Counted from the first letter of the stretch, positions 51,497 through 61,106 are shown. The stretch: DNA of 64,000 nucleotides from an uncultured Lachnobacterium sp. (GCA_900543445.1 UQRC01000002.1:1-64000), one strand, 5' to 3'. The notes: generated by a model not told the origin, from the letters alone. Numbers and translations: made by a program.

Positions 51497-53270
51497 ACCG
51501 CTTACCTCCTTCTACTAGATCTCTGTAGATCATCTCGATTTTTCCATCCACCAGACGGGAATTCACATACCGCAGCCACTCGTCAGACTTCTTTGGATAA
51601 TCCAGATTCTCCGCAAAGCTGTGCCAGCGCGTCTCTTTTCTCGCACGCAGATGCGCAATCACAGTCAGGCAGACCGTCAGGCGCTCCTTCAGTTCATAGA
51701 CGAACATCAGCTCATGCATGTCTTCCGCTTTCAGCCCCTCCGCAAGTGTCTGGATCTGTCTGATCTTCTCCTCCGCCATGTCAAGCTGCTTCGCATTAAA
51801 CTGATAATGGGTTCCGATGCCTCCTGCGTAAGTATCCATCACTTTCTGCATCGCCTCTTCCAACTGCTCCACGGTAAACACCGCGTTTTCTTTCTGTAAG
51901 ATGGCATCGTACTCGGCTGCTTTGTCGTTCAAACTTTGAACCGATTGCGCAACTTCATGATTCCATGCCGCCTCTGTATCGTTCTTGATCTCAACAATGT
52001 TCTTTCCGTTCGCTGTATCGGCGTTCACATCTTCTAAGTTTCCGGTCACAACCTTGTCTGCTTCGTCCGCATCCAGCTGCTCCACCATGCGAAGCGCTGC
52101 AATCTCACCTTCCACCAATGCTCCGGTCACATACTTCTGCGGACATCCTCCTGCCACATCGCCTGCGGCAAAAAGCCCGTGAATCGTCGTCTCACGATTC
52201 GTATCCACCCAGTAACCGCTCGCCGTATGGCCTCCGACGATGTATGGCTCCGTGCCTTCGATCTCCACATTCTGCTCACTCGGATTCTTACCGGATTCCA
52301 CCCATTTGAGTGTCTGGCTCGGTGCCATGTTCAAGTACGCTTTGCGCAACGCATCATCCTGATCCGCAGTAATGCCTTCCGTGCGCAGATAACATGGTCC
52401 GCGTCCTTCCAGATTCTCCTGCACGGTTCCGTACACACGCTGCGAGGTGGTCAGTCCGTATTTCGTCTCATACACTTCGCCCAAAGCGTTCACCTGCTTT
52501 GCGCCGACCCCCTGTGCGATCGTTCCGGTCGGTGCAATCGTGTCCTTACACCGGAGTGCGATAAATCGCATCTCAAACGTGGTCATCTCCGCTCCCGCAC
52601 GAATTCCCATCGCGTAACCCGCGCCTGTGTTAAACGGAGGATACCACATCTTATGTCTTGAAAATCCCGGATTGTTTGGCTTGTATAATCCAGCGGCTCC
52701 GCCGGTTGCGATCAGCACTTTCTTCGCGCGGATCTCATACGCTTTCTGCTCCTCGATGGAGAAGCCATACGCTCCAAGGATCTGATTGTTTTCCACAATA
52801 TAGTCTGTAATATTCAGTCGGTTGATCACCGTTACGTCATCTAACTTTGATACCGCATCCGCAAGAAGCGGCTTGAAGTTCTCGCCGTTGATCTTGATGT
52901 TACGGTTTCCTCTGGCAACATACTCGCCGTTCTCATCCTTTAAGATGACCAGTCCGAGCTGTTCCATCTTCGCCGTCACACGGTTTAAGCCTTCCGACAT
53001 CGTCAGAAGAAGATCTTCACGCACAATGTTGTCCGCATCCTTCTTCGCATAATCCACATAATCCTGTGGTTTTCTTCCCTTTACGATATAGGCATTTAAT
53101 GCATTCACTCCGGCAGCTAAGCATCCGCTTCGTTTGATGTTGGCTTTCTCCGCGATCACAACCGAATAATCGGAATGCTCCCTGATCGTCATTGCCGCGT
53201 AGCAGCCGGCGGTTCCGCCACCGATGATCAGAATGTCGGTATACAGCACTTCCTTCTGTGTAATTTTCAT
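51480..53270 (-). CDS. aprA: Adenylylsulfate reductase alpha subunit, FAD (AprA type)
   Basis: About 596 residues from the ATG at 53270; an ATG at 53276 is also possible but touches GAGAGG. Fumarate-reductase-like flavoprotein: IIGGGTAGCYAAMTIREHSD binds FAD, AGVNALNAYIVKGRKPQDYV is the Apr-specific stretch, and GGAAGLYKPNNPGFSRHKMW, GHTASGYWVDTNRETTIHGL and FAAGDVAGGCPQKYVTGALV follow. It is a little shorter than dissimilatory AprA (~650). With cysDN but no APS kinase or PAPS reductase here, assimilation goes directly from APS to sulfite. Confidence 0.92.
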   Translation of the reverse strand: MKITQKEVLYTDILIIGGGTAGCYAAMTIREHSDYSVVIAEKANIKRSGCLAAGVNALNAYIVKGRKPQDYVDYAKKDADNIVREDLLLTMSEGLNRVTAKMEQLGLVILKDENGEYVARGNRNIKINGENFKPLLADAVSKLDDVTVINRLNITDYIVENNQILGAYGFSIEEQKAYEIRAKKVLIATGGAAGLYKPNNPGFSRHKMWYPPFNTGAGYAMGIRAGAEMTTFEMRFIALRCKDTIAPTGTIAQGVGAKQVNALGEVYETKYGLTTSQRVYGTVQENLEGRGPCYLRTEGITADQDDALRKAYLNMAPSQTLKWVESGKNPSEQNVEIEGTEPYIVGGHTASGYWVDTNRETTIHGLFAAGDVAGGCPQKYVTGALVEGEIAALRMVEQLDADEADKVVTGNLEDVNADTANGKNIVEIKNDTEAAWNHEVAQSVQSLNDKAAEYDAILQKENAVFTVEQLEEAMQKVMDTYAGGIGTHYQFNAKQLDMAEEKIRQIQTLAEGLKAEDMHELMFVYELKERLTVCLTVIAHLRARKETRWHSFAENLDYPKKSDEWLRYVNSRLVDGKIEMIYRDLVEGGKRYEHFN

Positions 53271-53284
53271 ATCCATTCCTCTCT

Positions 53285-54343
53285 TTAAATGTAGAATACA
53301 TCATCGATCTGCATCTCCTGATTCTCCACGAGATACGTCTGATGCTCATCAAAGATATAAAGGCGATAGATCAGCACATACACCTTCTGCCCGATCTCAA
53401 GCGGATCTTTTTCTAATGACCGCTCCGCCACAATCTCAATTCCATCGATGTCTACGACAATATCTAGATGATTGCCACGAAAGACAATGTCTTTGACAAA
53501 ACCTTCCTCCGTCGCGCTGATGAACCGCTCCGGTTCGCTGCGCGAAAGCTTCACAAATTCCGGTCTCAGTACTGCGTGATCCGCGCCCTCGATCCGGTCA
53601 AAGCCGCAAAGTCTGTCGTATTCATTCACAACCGAGGATCGTCCGATAAACTGTGCAACGAACGGTGTGTCCGGTGCTTTATAGATTTCCATCGGCGTTC
53701 CCATCTGCTCGATGCGTCCGTGATTCGTGATGATGATCTCATCCGCGACCTCAACCGCCTCATCCTGGTCGTGCGTGACAAAGATGCTTGTGATGCCAAG
53801 CTTTGTCACCATCTCTTTGAGCCAGGTACGAAGCTCCGTTCTGACCTTCGCATCGATCGCCGCAAACGGCTCATCAAGGAGCAGTACCTGCGGATTCGGT
53901 GCAAGCGCACGCGCGAAAGCGACTCTCTGCCGCTGTCCACCGGACAACTGATTCGGATAACGCTTCTCGAGTCCGGTCAGTCCGGTGAGCTCAAGCAGCT
54001 CCGTCACGCGTTTTTTAATTTCTTTCTTCGAAACCTTCGCCAGCTCCAGACCAAATGCGACATTGTCAAACACCGTCATGTAACGGAACAACGCATAACT
54101 TTGGAACACGAAACCGATGCCACGTTTGGCTGCCGGAATGTCGTTGACGCGCTGTCCGTCAATGTAGATGTCGCCGGAGTTGGGATTTTCCAGTCCTGCG
54201 ATCATACGGAGCAGCGTTGTCTTGCCACTGCCGGACGGTCCGAGCAATGCGACCAGCCTGCCTTTTTCGATGCCGAAGCTTACATTGTCCGAGGCTTTAA
54301 AGTCCCCATAATTTTTACAGATATTTCTCATTTCCACATACAT
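53285..54343 (-). CDS. cysA: Sulfate/thiosulfate ABC transporter ATPase CysA
   Basis: 352 residues. Walker A GPSGSGKTT, Q-loop VFQSYALFRYMTV, signature LSGGQRQR, Walker B VLLLDEPFAAID, switch His in FVTHDQDEAVEVADE. The C-terminal TOBE-like part (residues ~240-352) fits CysA. AGAGGTAGACGAT precedes ATG. It energises sulfate import with CysT/CysW. Confidence 0.95.
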   Translation of the reverse strand: MYVEMRNICKNYGDFKASDNVSFGIEKGRLVALLGPSGSGKTTLLRMIAGLENPNSGDIYIDGQRVNDIPAAKRGIGFVFQSYALFRYMTVFDNVAFGLELAKVSKKEIKKRVTELLELTGLTGLEKRYPNQLSGGQRQRVAFARALAPNPQVLLLDEPFAAIDAKVRTELRTWLKEMVTKLGITSIFVTHDQDEAVEVADEIIITNHGRIEQMGTPMEIYKAPDTPFVAQFIGRSSVVNEYDRLCGFDRIEGADHAVLRPEFVKLSRSEPERFISATEEGFVKDIVFRGNHLDIVVDIDGIEIVAERSLEKDPLEIGQKVYVLIYRLYIFDEHQTYLVENQEMQIDDVFYI

Positions 54344-54366
54344 ATCGTCTACCTCTTTTGCCTCAT

Positions 54367-55215
54367 CTAACGTGGTGTGTGGTTTTTCTTATTGCGATAT
54401 TCAAAAATATTGCGAAGGATCAACACAACGACTGCGATCAGTACCAGAATCGATGATACCGCAAACGCTGCCGTGATCGATGTGTCGGTGCCGGACATAT
54501 ACAAAGCGTCAATCTCAAGCGGAAGTGTGAATGTCTCACCTCTCGTCTTCGATAAAGCGTTGACCGCGCCGAACTCTCCAAGTGCTCTTGCCGTACAGAG
54601 GATGATACCGTAGATCAGTCCCCACTTCATCTGCGGGAGTGTGATCCGGCGAAAGATTGTCCAGCCTCCGGCTCCCATGAGTGCCGCCGCTTCCTCCTCG
54701 TCTTTGCCTTCCGCATTCAGGATTGGGATAATCTCACGCGATACATACGGAAATGTAACAAAAATCGTTGCGAGCACAACGCCCGGCAATGCGAACGTAA
54801 TTCTGATATTGGTTCCGAGCAGCTGATTCAGCCAGCGGATGCCCGGATACGTCCATCCAAGTCTTCCGAACGTCATCAGGAACGCGAGTCCGACAATGAC
54901 CGGTGAGATGGAAAAAGGAATGTCAATAAGTGTTGCCAGAACCTGTTTCCCTTTGAACGAAAACTTCGTCAGAAGCCACGCTGCTGCAATTCCGAAAAAC
55001 GTGTTGACTGCTACCGCGATCACCGTTGCAAGCAGGGTAACCAGCAATGCGCTCTTCACATACTCGGTAGAGATCGCTTCCAAATAGAATTTCACGCCTT
55101 CGCTCAGGGAATTTATGATGATCGAACAAAGCGGAAGCACCAGCATGATTCCGATGAACAGAACGCTTATGCCGATCAATATGTATTTTGTAATTTTCTT
55201 GCTGCTTTGTTCCAT
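54367..55215 (-). CDS. cysW: Sulfate ABC transporter permease CysW
   Basis: 282 residues with six helices. The EAA loop that docks on the ATPase is EAAALMGAGGWTIFRRITLP, and the FGAVNALSKTRGETFTLPL stretch is characteristic of sulfate permeases. It begins 11 bases after cysT and is 23 bases before cysA. Confidence 0.94.
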   Translation of the reverse strand: MEQSSKKITKYILIGISVLFIGIMLVLPLCSIIINSLSEGVKFYLEAISTEYVKSALLVTLLATVIAVAVNTFFGIAAAWLLTKFSFKGKQVLATLIDIPFSISPVIVGLAFLMTFGRLGWTYPGIRWLNQLLGTNIRITFALPGVVLATIFVTFPYVSREIIPILNAEGKDEEEAAALMGAGGWTIFRRITLPQMKWGLIYGIILCTARALGEFGAVNALSKTRGETFTLPLEIDALYMSGTDTSITAAFAVSSILVLIAVVVLILRNIFEYRNKKNHTPR

Positions 55216-55226
55216 GTGTGTGTCCT

Positions 55227-56078
55227 CTATAATATGTTCGTTCTTGCCGCTTGTCTCATCTGTACGATATTGACACCGAACAGAATCACAAACGAGAAAA
55301 TCAGCATAACAAGTGCGATTGTGGTAGCACTTGCATAATCAATGTAACCCAGCTTCTGCATGATCACATACGATACCACCTGTGTCTGCTCTCTGGCACT
55401 ATTGCCGGAAATATAGATCACGCTTCCGTACTCGCCGACGCCTCTGGCAAAGGCAAGTCCGAATCCGGTTAAGATTGCCGGTCTCAGTTCCGGAAAGATT
55501 ACTTTATAAAAGGTCTGCCACCGGTTCGCACCAAGCATAAAGGATGCTTCCTCATACTGGTGATCCAGCTTCTCAAGTACCGGCTGTACTGCACGGATGA
55601 CGAACGGAATTCCAATAAATACTAATGCGATCACGAGTCCCAGATGCGTGTATGATACTTTGATTCCAAGCTTCGCAAGCGGCTTTCCAAGAAAGCCTGT
55701 CTCCGAATACAGTTTGGAGAGTGTGATACCCGCGACTGCGGTCGGCAGAGCAAACGGAAGCTCGATGCATCCATCAAGCAGGCGTTTTCCGGGGAAATCA
55801 TACCGGACAAGCACCCAGGCTACGATGACACCAAACACACAATTGATAAGTGCCGCTGCCAGTGAACAAAGGATGCTCGTACGAAACGCATGCAACACAT
55901 TCGGCTTTGTCACCAGTGCGAAGAACTCCGACGGTGAAAGCTTCAGTGCATAGACGAACACCGATGCAAGCGGGATTAAGATGAGCAGGGAAAGCATCGT
56001 AATTACGATTCCCATTGTCAAATGATATCCCGGGATAACCCGTACTTTTTTCGCTTTATTAGTACTCGTAGATTTCAT
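55227..56078 (-). CDS. cysT: Sulfate ABC transporter permease CysT
   Basis: The start at 56078 (MKSTSTNKAKKVRVIPGYHL) overlaps the end of sbp by 20 bases and has GGAG upstream. The longer open frame would run further into sbp. About 283 residues and six helices. EAA loop: YEEASFMLGANRWQTFYKVI, and VGEYGSVIYISGNSAREQTQ near the end, both typical of CysT/CysU. It forms the membrane channel with CysW. Confidence 0.94.
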   Translation of the reverse strand: MKSTSTNKAKKVRVIPGYHLTMGIVITMLSLLILIPLASVFVYALKLSPSEFFALVTKPNVLHAFRTSILCSLAAALINCVFGVIVAWVLVRYDFPGKRLLDGCIELPFALPTAVAGITLSKLYSETGFLGKPLAKLGIKVSYTHLGLVIALVFIGIPFVIRAVQPVLEKLDHQYEEASFMLGANRWQTFYKVIFPELRPAILTGFGLAFARGVGEYGSVIYISGNSAREQTQVVSYVIMQKLGYIDYASATTIALVMLIFSFVILFGVNIVQMRQAARTNIL

Positions 56079-57135
56079 CAAACATTGCTCCATCGTCAAA
56101 ATAGGTCTTGTATGCGTTGTCCCATCCGCCGTAATCATCAATCGTGTACAGCTTGATATTCAGGTCAAATTTATCTGCATACTCTGTCAAAATTTCTTCA
56201 TTCGCCGGTCGGTATCCATACTCCGCTGCCATACGCTGCGCCTCGTCACTGTACAGATACTCCAGATACTCGCGGCTGACTTCCTGCGTGCCGTTCGCAT
56301 CCGCATTGTCATCGACGATCGCCACACTCGGCTGCGCCAGAATGCTGACCGACGGCGTGATGAGTTCGTACTCATCCGGATAACTGCTCATCGTCGTCAA
56401 AGCCTCATTCTCCCACGCGATCAGCACATCACCCTTCTGGTTCTCCACGAACGTTGTGGTCGATCCGCGCGCTCCGGAATCCATCACCGAAACCTGCGCA
56501 TATAATTTCCGAAGGAAATCCTCTTCCTTTGCCTCATCTCCGTATGCTTCCTTCGCATAGGACAACGCCGCAAGGAAATTCCAGCAGGCACCGCCGCTGC
56601 TCTTCGGGTCCGGCGTGAGCACTTCCACATCCGGCCGGGTGAGATCATCCCAGTCTTTAATGCCTTTCGGATTGCCTTTCCGCACGAGAAAGACGATCGT
56701 AGAGGTGTACGGTGCGCTGTCCCTGTCAAACTCTTCTTTCCACCCCGGCTCGATCAGTCCCGTCTGCTCGATCAGTGTGATATCATGCTCCAAAGCCAGT
56801 GTTACGACATCCGCATTACATCCCTCGACCACCGATCGTGCCTGCGCTCCGGAACCTCCGTGCGACTGGATGACTTCCACTTTCTTACCGAACTTGTTCT
56901 CATAATATTGCTCAAACAACGGATTGTATGCCTCGTAGAATTCACGCGTCGGATCGTAGGAAACATTCGTGATCGTAATCGTATCGCTTTGCTTCCCGCC
57001 GCATCCGGTGAGGGCAATGGTAAGAAGAAGCGTTACCGCTGCGAAGCGCCGGAATGTGCGACATCGCGTGCCGCATTTACGACTTTCTTCTTTATATATA
57101 GTTGTGAAGTCTGGTTTCTTACTGTAATTCTTCAC
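56059..57135 (-). CDS. sbp: Sulfate-binding lipoprotein
   Basis: 358 residues from a GTG at 57135 with AGAGG upstream. An unusually long basic N-terminus (~30 residues) precedes the lipoprotein signal (VTLLLTIALTGCGGK, lipobox Cys near residue 46). The mature part has EVIQSHGGSGAQARSVVEGC, SGGACWNFLAALSYAKEAYG, and GARGSTTTFVENQKGDVLIA, which shape the sulfate pocket in Sbp/CysP. It captures sulfate or thiosulfate for CysTWA. Confidence 0.94.
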   Translation of the reverse strand: MKNYSKKPDFTTIYKEESRKCGTRCRTFRRFAAVTLLLTIALTGCGGKQSDTITITNVSYDPTREFYEAYNPLFEQYYENKFGKKVEVIQSHGGSGAQARSVVEGCNADVVTLALEHDITLIEQTGLIEPGWKEEFDRDSAPYTSTIVFLVRKGNPKGIKDWDDLTRPDVEVLTPDPKSSGGACWNFLAALSYAKEAYGDEAKEEDFLRKLYAQVSVMDSGARGSTTTFVENQKGDVLIAWENEALTTMSSYPDEYELITPSVSILAQPSVAIVDDNADANGTQEVSREYLEYLYSDEAQRMAAEYGYRPANEEILTEYADKFDLNIKLYTIDDYGGWDNAYKTYFDDGAMFDEIYEY

Positions 57136-57240
57136 GTTTTATCCTCTTTGCTACGTTATGCAACTATTCTCTCTTCCCCACATGCAAGCATGTCGCATCC
57201 GTTTCCTTATTCATAGGAAGGCTGAATCGTAACACTTATT

Positions 57241-58170
57241 CTAAAATAGGGAAGTAGATAAATATCTCTCTCCGGTATCCGGAAGCAGTACCACGATCCG
57301 CTTGCCTGCATTCTCCGGTCGCTTCGCCAGCTCTGTTGCCGCCCAAAGTGCCGCGCCCGACGAAATTCCAACCAGAAGTCCGTCCGACTTTGCGACCTCG
57401 CGCGCTGTCTCAAACGCTTCCTCGTTGCCAACCTTAATGATTTCATCCACAAGGCTCATATCCATAACCTTCGGAATAAATCCGGCGCCGATTCCCTGAA
57501 TCTTGTGTGGGCCAGGCTGCTCTCCGGATAATACTGCGGATGTTGCCGGTTCCACTGCGATAATCTTCACATCCGGATTCTTCTCACGAAGTCCCGCTCC
57601 GGTTCCGGTTAATGTTCCACCGGTTCCGACGGAGGATACGAAGATATCCACATTTCCATCGGTATCCTGCCAAATTTCCTGAGCAGTCGTCACTTTGTGA
57701 ATCGCCGGATTTGCTTCATTCTCGAACTGCTGCGGAATGAATGCATTTCCATATTCTTCCTTCAGCTGCGCTGCTTTCTCGATCGCACCACGCATTCCTG
57801 CGCGTCCCGGTGTCAGCACAATTTCCGCACCGAGTGCTTTCACGATCTTGCGTCGCTCCATACTCATGGTGTCCGGCATCGTCAGAATCAAATGTAATCC
57901 TTTCGATGCGGTAACAAACGCAAGTCCGATTCCGGTGTTGCCACTTGTCGGCTCAATGATGACCGTATTCTGATTGATCTTGCCATCCTTGATTCCCTGC
58001 TCGATCATCGCGTTCGCCACACGATCCTTCACACTTCCGAGCGGATTAAAATACTCAAGCTTCGCAACGACCTGCGCCTTCAGTTCCTTCTTCTTCTCAT
58101 AATTGGATAATTCCAGTAACGGTGTGCCTCCGATCAGCTCCGTTAATTGTTTTGCAATCTTCTCCATCAT
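57241..58170 (-). CDS. cysK: Cysteine synthase (O-acetylserine sulfhydrylase)
   Basis: 309 residues. The PLP lysine is in [18 protein letters not shown], the phosphate-binding loop [16 protein letters not shown] (usual PTSGNTG), and the C-terminal [28 protein letters not shown] precedes two ATGs (58170, 58167). It joins sulfide to O-acetylserine. It is the first gene of the sulfate operon and its promoter shares an element with metY, so both are probably controlled by sulfur status. Confidence 0.96.
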   Translation of the reverse strand: MMEKIAKQLTELIGGTPLLELSNYEKKKELKAQVVAKLEYFNPLGSVKDRVANAMIEQGIKDGKINQNTVIIEPTSGNTGIGLAFVTASKGLHLILTMPDTMSMERRKIVKALGAEIVLTPGRAGMRGAIEKAAQLKEEYGNAFIPQQFENEANPAIHKVTTAQEIWQDTDGNVDIFVSSVGTGGTLTGTGAGLREKNPDVKIIAVEPATSAVLSGEQPGPHKIQGIGAGFIPKVMDMSLVDEIIKVGNEEAFETAREVAKSDGLLVGISSGAALWAATELAKRPENAGKRIVVLLPDTGERYLSTSLF

Positions 58171-58245
58171 CGTTTCCTCTTCTGACCATTTATCTTTCGC
58201 ATCAAATTTCTATAATTGTTTCTCATTTAAGTTTTATTGTGTTTT

Positions 58246-58274
58246 ATCATACCCCACTATTCCTACTATGTCAA
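58246..58274 (-). promoter_or_regulatory. Sigma-A promoter of the cysK-cysN operon with shared regulatory element
   Basis: TTGACA (58269-58274), 17-base spacer, TATGAT (58246-58251), minus strand. The spacer reads TAGTAGGAATAGTGGGG; TAGTGGGGTAT runs into the -10 exactly as in the metY promoter. CCTATTGACATAGTAGG forms an imperfect palindrome over the -35. Confidence 0.85.
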
Positions 58275-58302
58275 TAGGTATTCTGGGTTAAAGTAATAAA
58301 AT

Positions 58303-58330
58303 GCACCGGGAACCTACTCGTTCCCGGTGC
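58303..58330 (-). terminator. Terminator of the oleate hydratase gene
   Basis: GCACCGGGAAC / GTTCCCGGTGC, perfect 11-base stem with a six-base loop, 20 bases after the stop, followed by ATTTTATTACTTT on the minus strand. Confidence 0.88.
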
Positions 58331-58350
58331 TTATCAATCCCATTTTTCTA

Positions 58351-60312
58351 TTATAGCATTCCATCCCGCAGCACATCATGATCGCGCAGCAGTTTTTCGA
58401 TCACGGTTCCCTTGATCTTGCCAACCAGCGGTTTCTTGATCACATTGAGCGGTCCTAAATCCATCTGTAATGGCGATTTTCCATCCATCAGCTTCACGCT
58501 ACTGTCTAACAGTTCACGCACATCGTAGACACTGCCCCATACCTCCGGCACGCCACGATCCACGCCCAGCAGCCCATAGACCGCTTCCATTGCAGTACGC
58601 ACAGAATACTCCGTCGTAAATACCGTATCTCTCGGGGTCTCCGTAAACTGTCCAAGGAATGCGAAGTTGACACAGCCATCCGGAATAACATCCGGGCGGT
58701 CGCCTTTGGTTCTTGGCATAAAGAATGCGGTGATATACGGCATCATGGTTGGTACACAGACCGCACTGTGCTCTGCCAGATCTTCGATCTGATCTTCCGG
58801 CACACCAAGATGATACAGCCATTCTTCTGTGATTTCCTTACCAGTACACTCCTTCATCGGCTTCTTGATAAAGTCACCCTGGGCATCGGTAAACAGGCCG
58901 TATACCCATACGCAGACCTTGTCTTTGTCCTGCTCCTTGAACTGCCCCTGACGATTGATCGTCCAACTTAATAACCAGCTGGAATCCCTGCAGCTTACGA
59001 TACCACCGGTAACGGTCCCTCCGCTGCGCGGATCACGCTTACAGATTTTCTCAATATATGGGAGGATCTTGTCATCCAGCGTTGTAACGGTTGCCGATTC
59101 CCAATTGGTCTTGGCAATGTCGGAGCAGAATTTCTCCGGATGTCCGAAAGAAGGGTCCTGCTTTGCAATGTTCTTCCACAGACTCCAGCAGCCACTGGTG
59201 CGCACCTCTGCGTCCCCATTCGGTGCATGATTCTGATCACCGTAGATTGTGCCCTCGGTGCAGCTTCCGTTTGTGACAAAGACCAGATCATTTTCTGTCA
59301 GGACAATGCCAGTCTCTACGCCTTTGACTTTACATTCAATGGTTTTTGCCACTTTCTTTCCATCTTTGATGTCAAAAATAACGTTGGTTACTTCGGTGTT
59401 GAACTGGAACTCAACCCCGGCATCCTCGAGATATTTCTGCATCGGAAGAATCAGGGATTCGTACTGGTTATAACGCGTAAATTTCAGTGCGGAGAAATCC
59501 GGCAGACCGGAAATATGGTGGATAAACCGCTGGAAGTACAGCTTCATCTCCAAAGCACTGTGCCAGTTTTCAAATGCAAACATTGTGCGCCAATACAGCC
59601 AGAACGTGGAATCGAACACTTCCTCATCGAATACATCCTCGATGGTCTTGTCGTACAGATCTTCATCCTTTGTCATAAAAAGCTTCATGATCTCCATGCA
59701 GCCCTTCTGGCTTAAGTTAAACTTTCCATCCGTATGTGCATCCTCACCGCGATTTTCCGTTGCACGGCAAAGCGAATAGTTCGGATCCTCCTTGTTCAGC
59801 CAGTAATACTCATCCAGCACGGATGCCCCTTCGATTTCCAGTGACGGAATGCTGCGGAACAGATCCCATAGACACTCAAAATGGTTCTCCATCTCACGGC
59901 CACCACGCATCACATATCCGCGGGTCGGATCAAAGATACCATCACAGGCACCTCCCGCCACATCCATTGCCTCCAGAATATGGATATGAGAACCAGGCAT
60001 CTGACCATCTCTTACAAGAAAACATGCCGTTGCCAGTGCTGCAAGTCCGCTACCGACAATATATGCACTCTTGTCATCGACTCCTTGCGGCTTCTTTGGT
60101 CGGGCAAATGCCTCGTAGTTTCCATTGGTATAATAAATTCCCTTGCTGTTCTTTTCATATTTTCCGCGTTCCGTGTTGCGGTAATCAATTGGCGGCTCCG
60201 CCTTTGCAATTTTTTTAATTTTCTGCTTATTTGATTTATTTGTTGCATAGGCAAGACCAGCTCCTGCTGCAACTGCTGCGATTCCAAGTCCTAATTTTTT
60301 ATTCTTTGACAT
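58351..60312 (-). CDS. ohyA: Oleate hydratase
   Basis: The start at 60312 (MSKNKKLGLGIAAVAAGAGL) has AAAGGAG eight bases upstream. About 653 residues. It adds water to cis-9 double bonds of fatty acids, giving 10-hydroxy acids, with FAD as structural cofactor. FAD site SAYIVGSGLAALATACFLVR, then IHILEAMDVAGGACDG, RGGREMENHFECLWDLFRSI (catalytic Glu region), and later NCLYE-like regions. An N-terminal hydrophobic stretch (residues ~6-22) not found in many relatives may tether it to the membrane. It follows a TetR gene with inverted repeats in between. Confidence 0.93.
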   Translation of the reverse strand: MSKNKKLGLGIAAVAAGAGLAYATNKSNKQKIKKIAKAEPPIDYRNTERGKYEKNSKGIYYTNGNYEAFARPKKPQGVDDKSAYIVGSGLAALATACFLVRDGQMPGSHIHILEAMDVAGGACDGIFDPTRGYVMRGGREMENHFECLWDLFRSIPSLEIEGASVLDEYYWLNKEDPNYSLCRATENRGEDAHTDGKFNLSQKGCMEIMKLFMTKDEDLYDKTIEDVFDEEVFDSTFWLYWRTMFAFENWHSALEMKLYFQRFIHHISGLPDFSALKFTRYNQYESLILPMQKYLEDAGVEFQFNTEVTNVIFDIKDGKKVAKTIECKVKGVETGIVLTENDLVFVTNGSCTEGTIYGDQNHAPNGDAEVRTSGCWSLWKNIAKQDPSFGHPEKFCSDIAKTNWESATVTTLDDKILPYIEKICKRDPRSGGTVTGGIVSCRDSSWLLSWTINRQGQFKEQDKDKVCVWVYGLFTDAQGDFIKKPMKECTGKEITEEWLYHLGVPEDQIEDLAEHSAVCVPTMMPYITAFFMPRTKGDRPDVIPDGCVNFAFLGQFTETPRDTVFTTEYSVRTAMEAVYGLLGVDRGVPEVWGSVYDVRELLDSSVKLMDGKSPLQMDLGPLNVIKKPLVGKIKGTVIEKLLRDHDVLRDGML

Positions 60313-60408
60313 ATCGTTTCTCCTTTCTGCGGTCATTCAACCGATTGTTTATGGGACAACTTCGATACACTTATATTAACCAGTTCTCTGAAAAGAAACC
60401 ATTTACAA

Positions 60409-60447
60409 AACGAGGGAACTGATAAAAATTTTATCAATTCCCTCGTT
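60409..60447. terminator. Long near-perfect hairpin between tetR and oleate hydratase
   Basis: AACGAGGGAA-C-TGATAAAA / TTTTATCA-A-TTCCCTCGTT, about 18 pairs with one mismatch and a tiny loop. It lies 19 bases after the TetR stop and about 97 bases before the hydratase start. Minus-strand continuation GTAAATGG has no T-run, so an operator function is also possible. Confidence 0.5.
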
Positions 60448-60455
60448 TTGATCAA

Positions 60456-60473
60456 TTGTCTGGTTTTAGACAA
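60456..60473. promoter_or_regulatory. Inverted repeat across the TetR stop codon, possible operator
   Basis: TTGTCT-N6-AGACAA, perfect six-base arms. A TetR dimer could bind here and control oleate hydratase downstream; position inside the 3' end of its own gene is unusual. Confidence 0.4.
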
Positions 60474-61026
60474 CATTCTTAAAATTTTCAATCGACCGCG
60501 CAATGTTTCCATCCAGTGCAGTTCCCATCATCTGCACGATCTTGTGATAATCTTCCTGCATCCCCTTATCGATCCAGTCAAGCATAATTCCCACAAAGCC
60601 ATACTTATAGAAATCTGCAATAAATGATTTGTCCTCATCCGCAATCTCAACGTCTTTGCATTTTTCCTCGACCACATGAACGATCAGTTCATAAGTCAGC
60701 TTATACAGATACTGTTCCACCTTTTCGCGGGCAACCGCATGATATACATTCATAATAAAAGGCTTATTTTCCAACACCGCCTCAAAAATCTGCGAAATAC
60801 CTTCCTGCCATGTGTCGTAGGTTTTCTTGTCCTGCAGCGCACGCTTGCCATCCTCCACACACGCCCACTCAACCAAATCATAGATGTCCTTGAAATGATA
60901 GTAGAATGCCATACGGCTGATTCCACAATGCTCCGTCAGATCGTTGATCGTGATTTTGTCGATTGGCTTTGTGCGCAAAAGTTCTTTTAAAGATGCTTCC
61001 AGCGCCAGCTTCGTCGTGTTTGCCAT
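60466..61026 (-). CDS. TetR/AcrR family regulator (DhaS-like, TetR_C_8)
   Basis: 186 residues. HTH: LEASLKELLRTKPIDKITIN, DLTEHCGISRMAFYYHFKDI, YDLVEW. The C-terminal domain (EAVLENKPFIMNVYHAVARE, YKYGFVGIMLDWIDKGMQED) is of the TetR_C_8 type shared with the regulator at 33.0-33.6 kb. It lies directly upstream of oleate hydratase, so control by fatty acids is plausible. A TGTCA-N11-TGACA repeat near 61050-61070 may be its own operator. Confidence 0.87.
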   Translation of the reverse strand: MANTTKLALEASLKELLRTKPIDKITINDLTEHCGISRMAFYYHFKDIYDLVEWACVEDGKRALQDKKTYDTWQEGISQIFEAVLENKPFIMNVYHAVAREKVEQYLYKLTYELIVHVVEEKCKDVEIADEDKSFIADFYKYGFVGIMLDWIDKGMQEDYHKIVQMMGTALDGNIARSIENFKNVV

Positions 61027-61106
61027 AAAAATACACCTCGCAATATATCAATGTCATAACACGAACCTGACATTTCTTCAAGCTTTAATTTCTACAAAAT
61101 ATTTAT

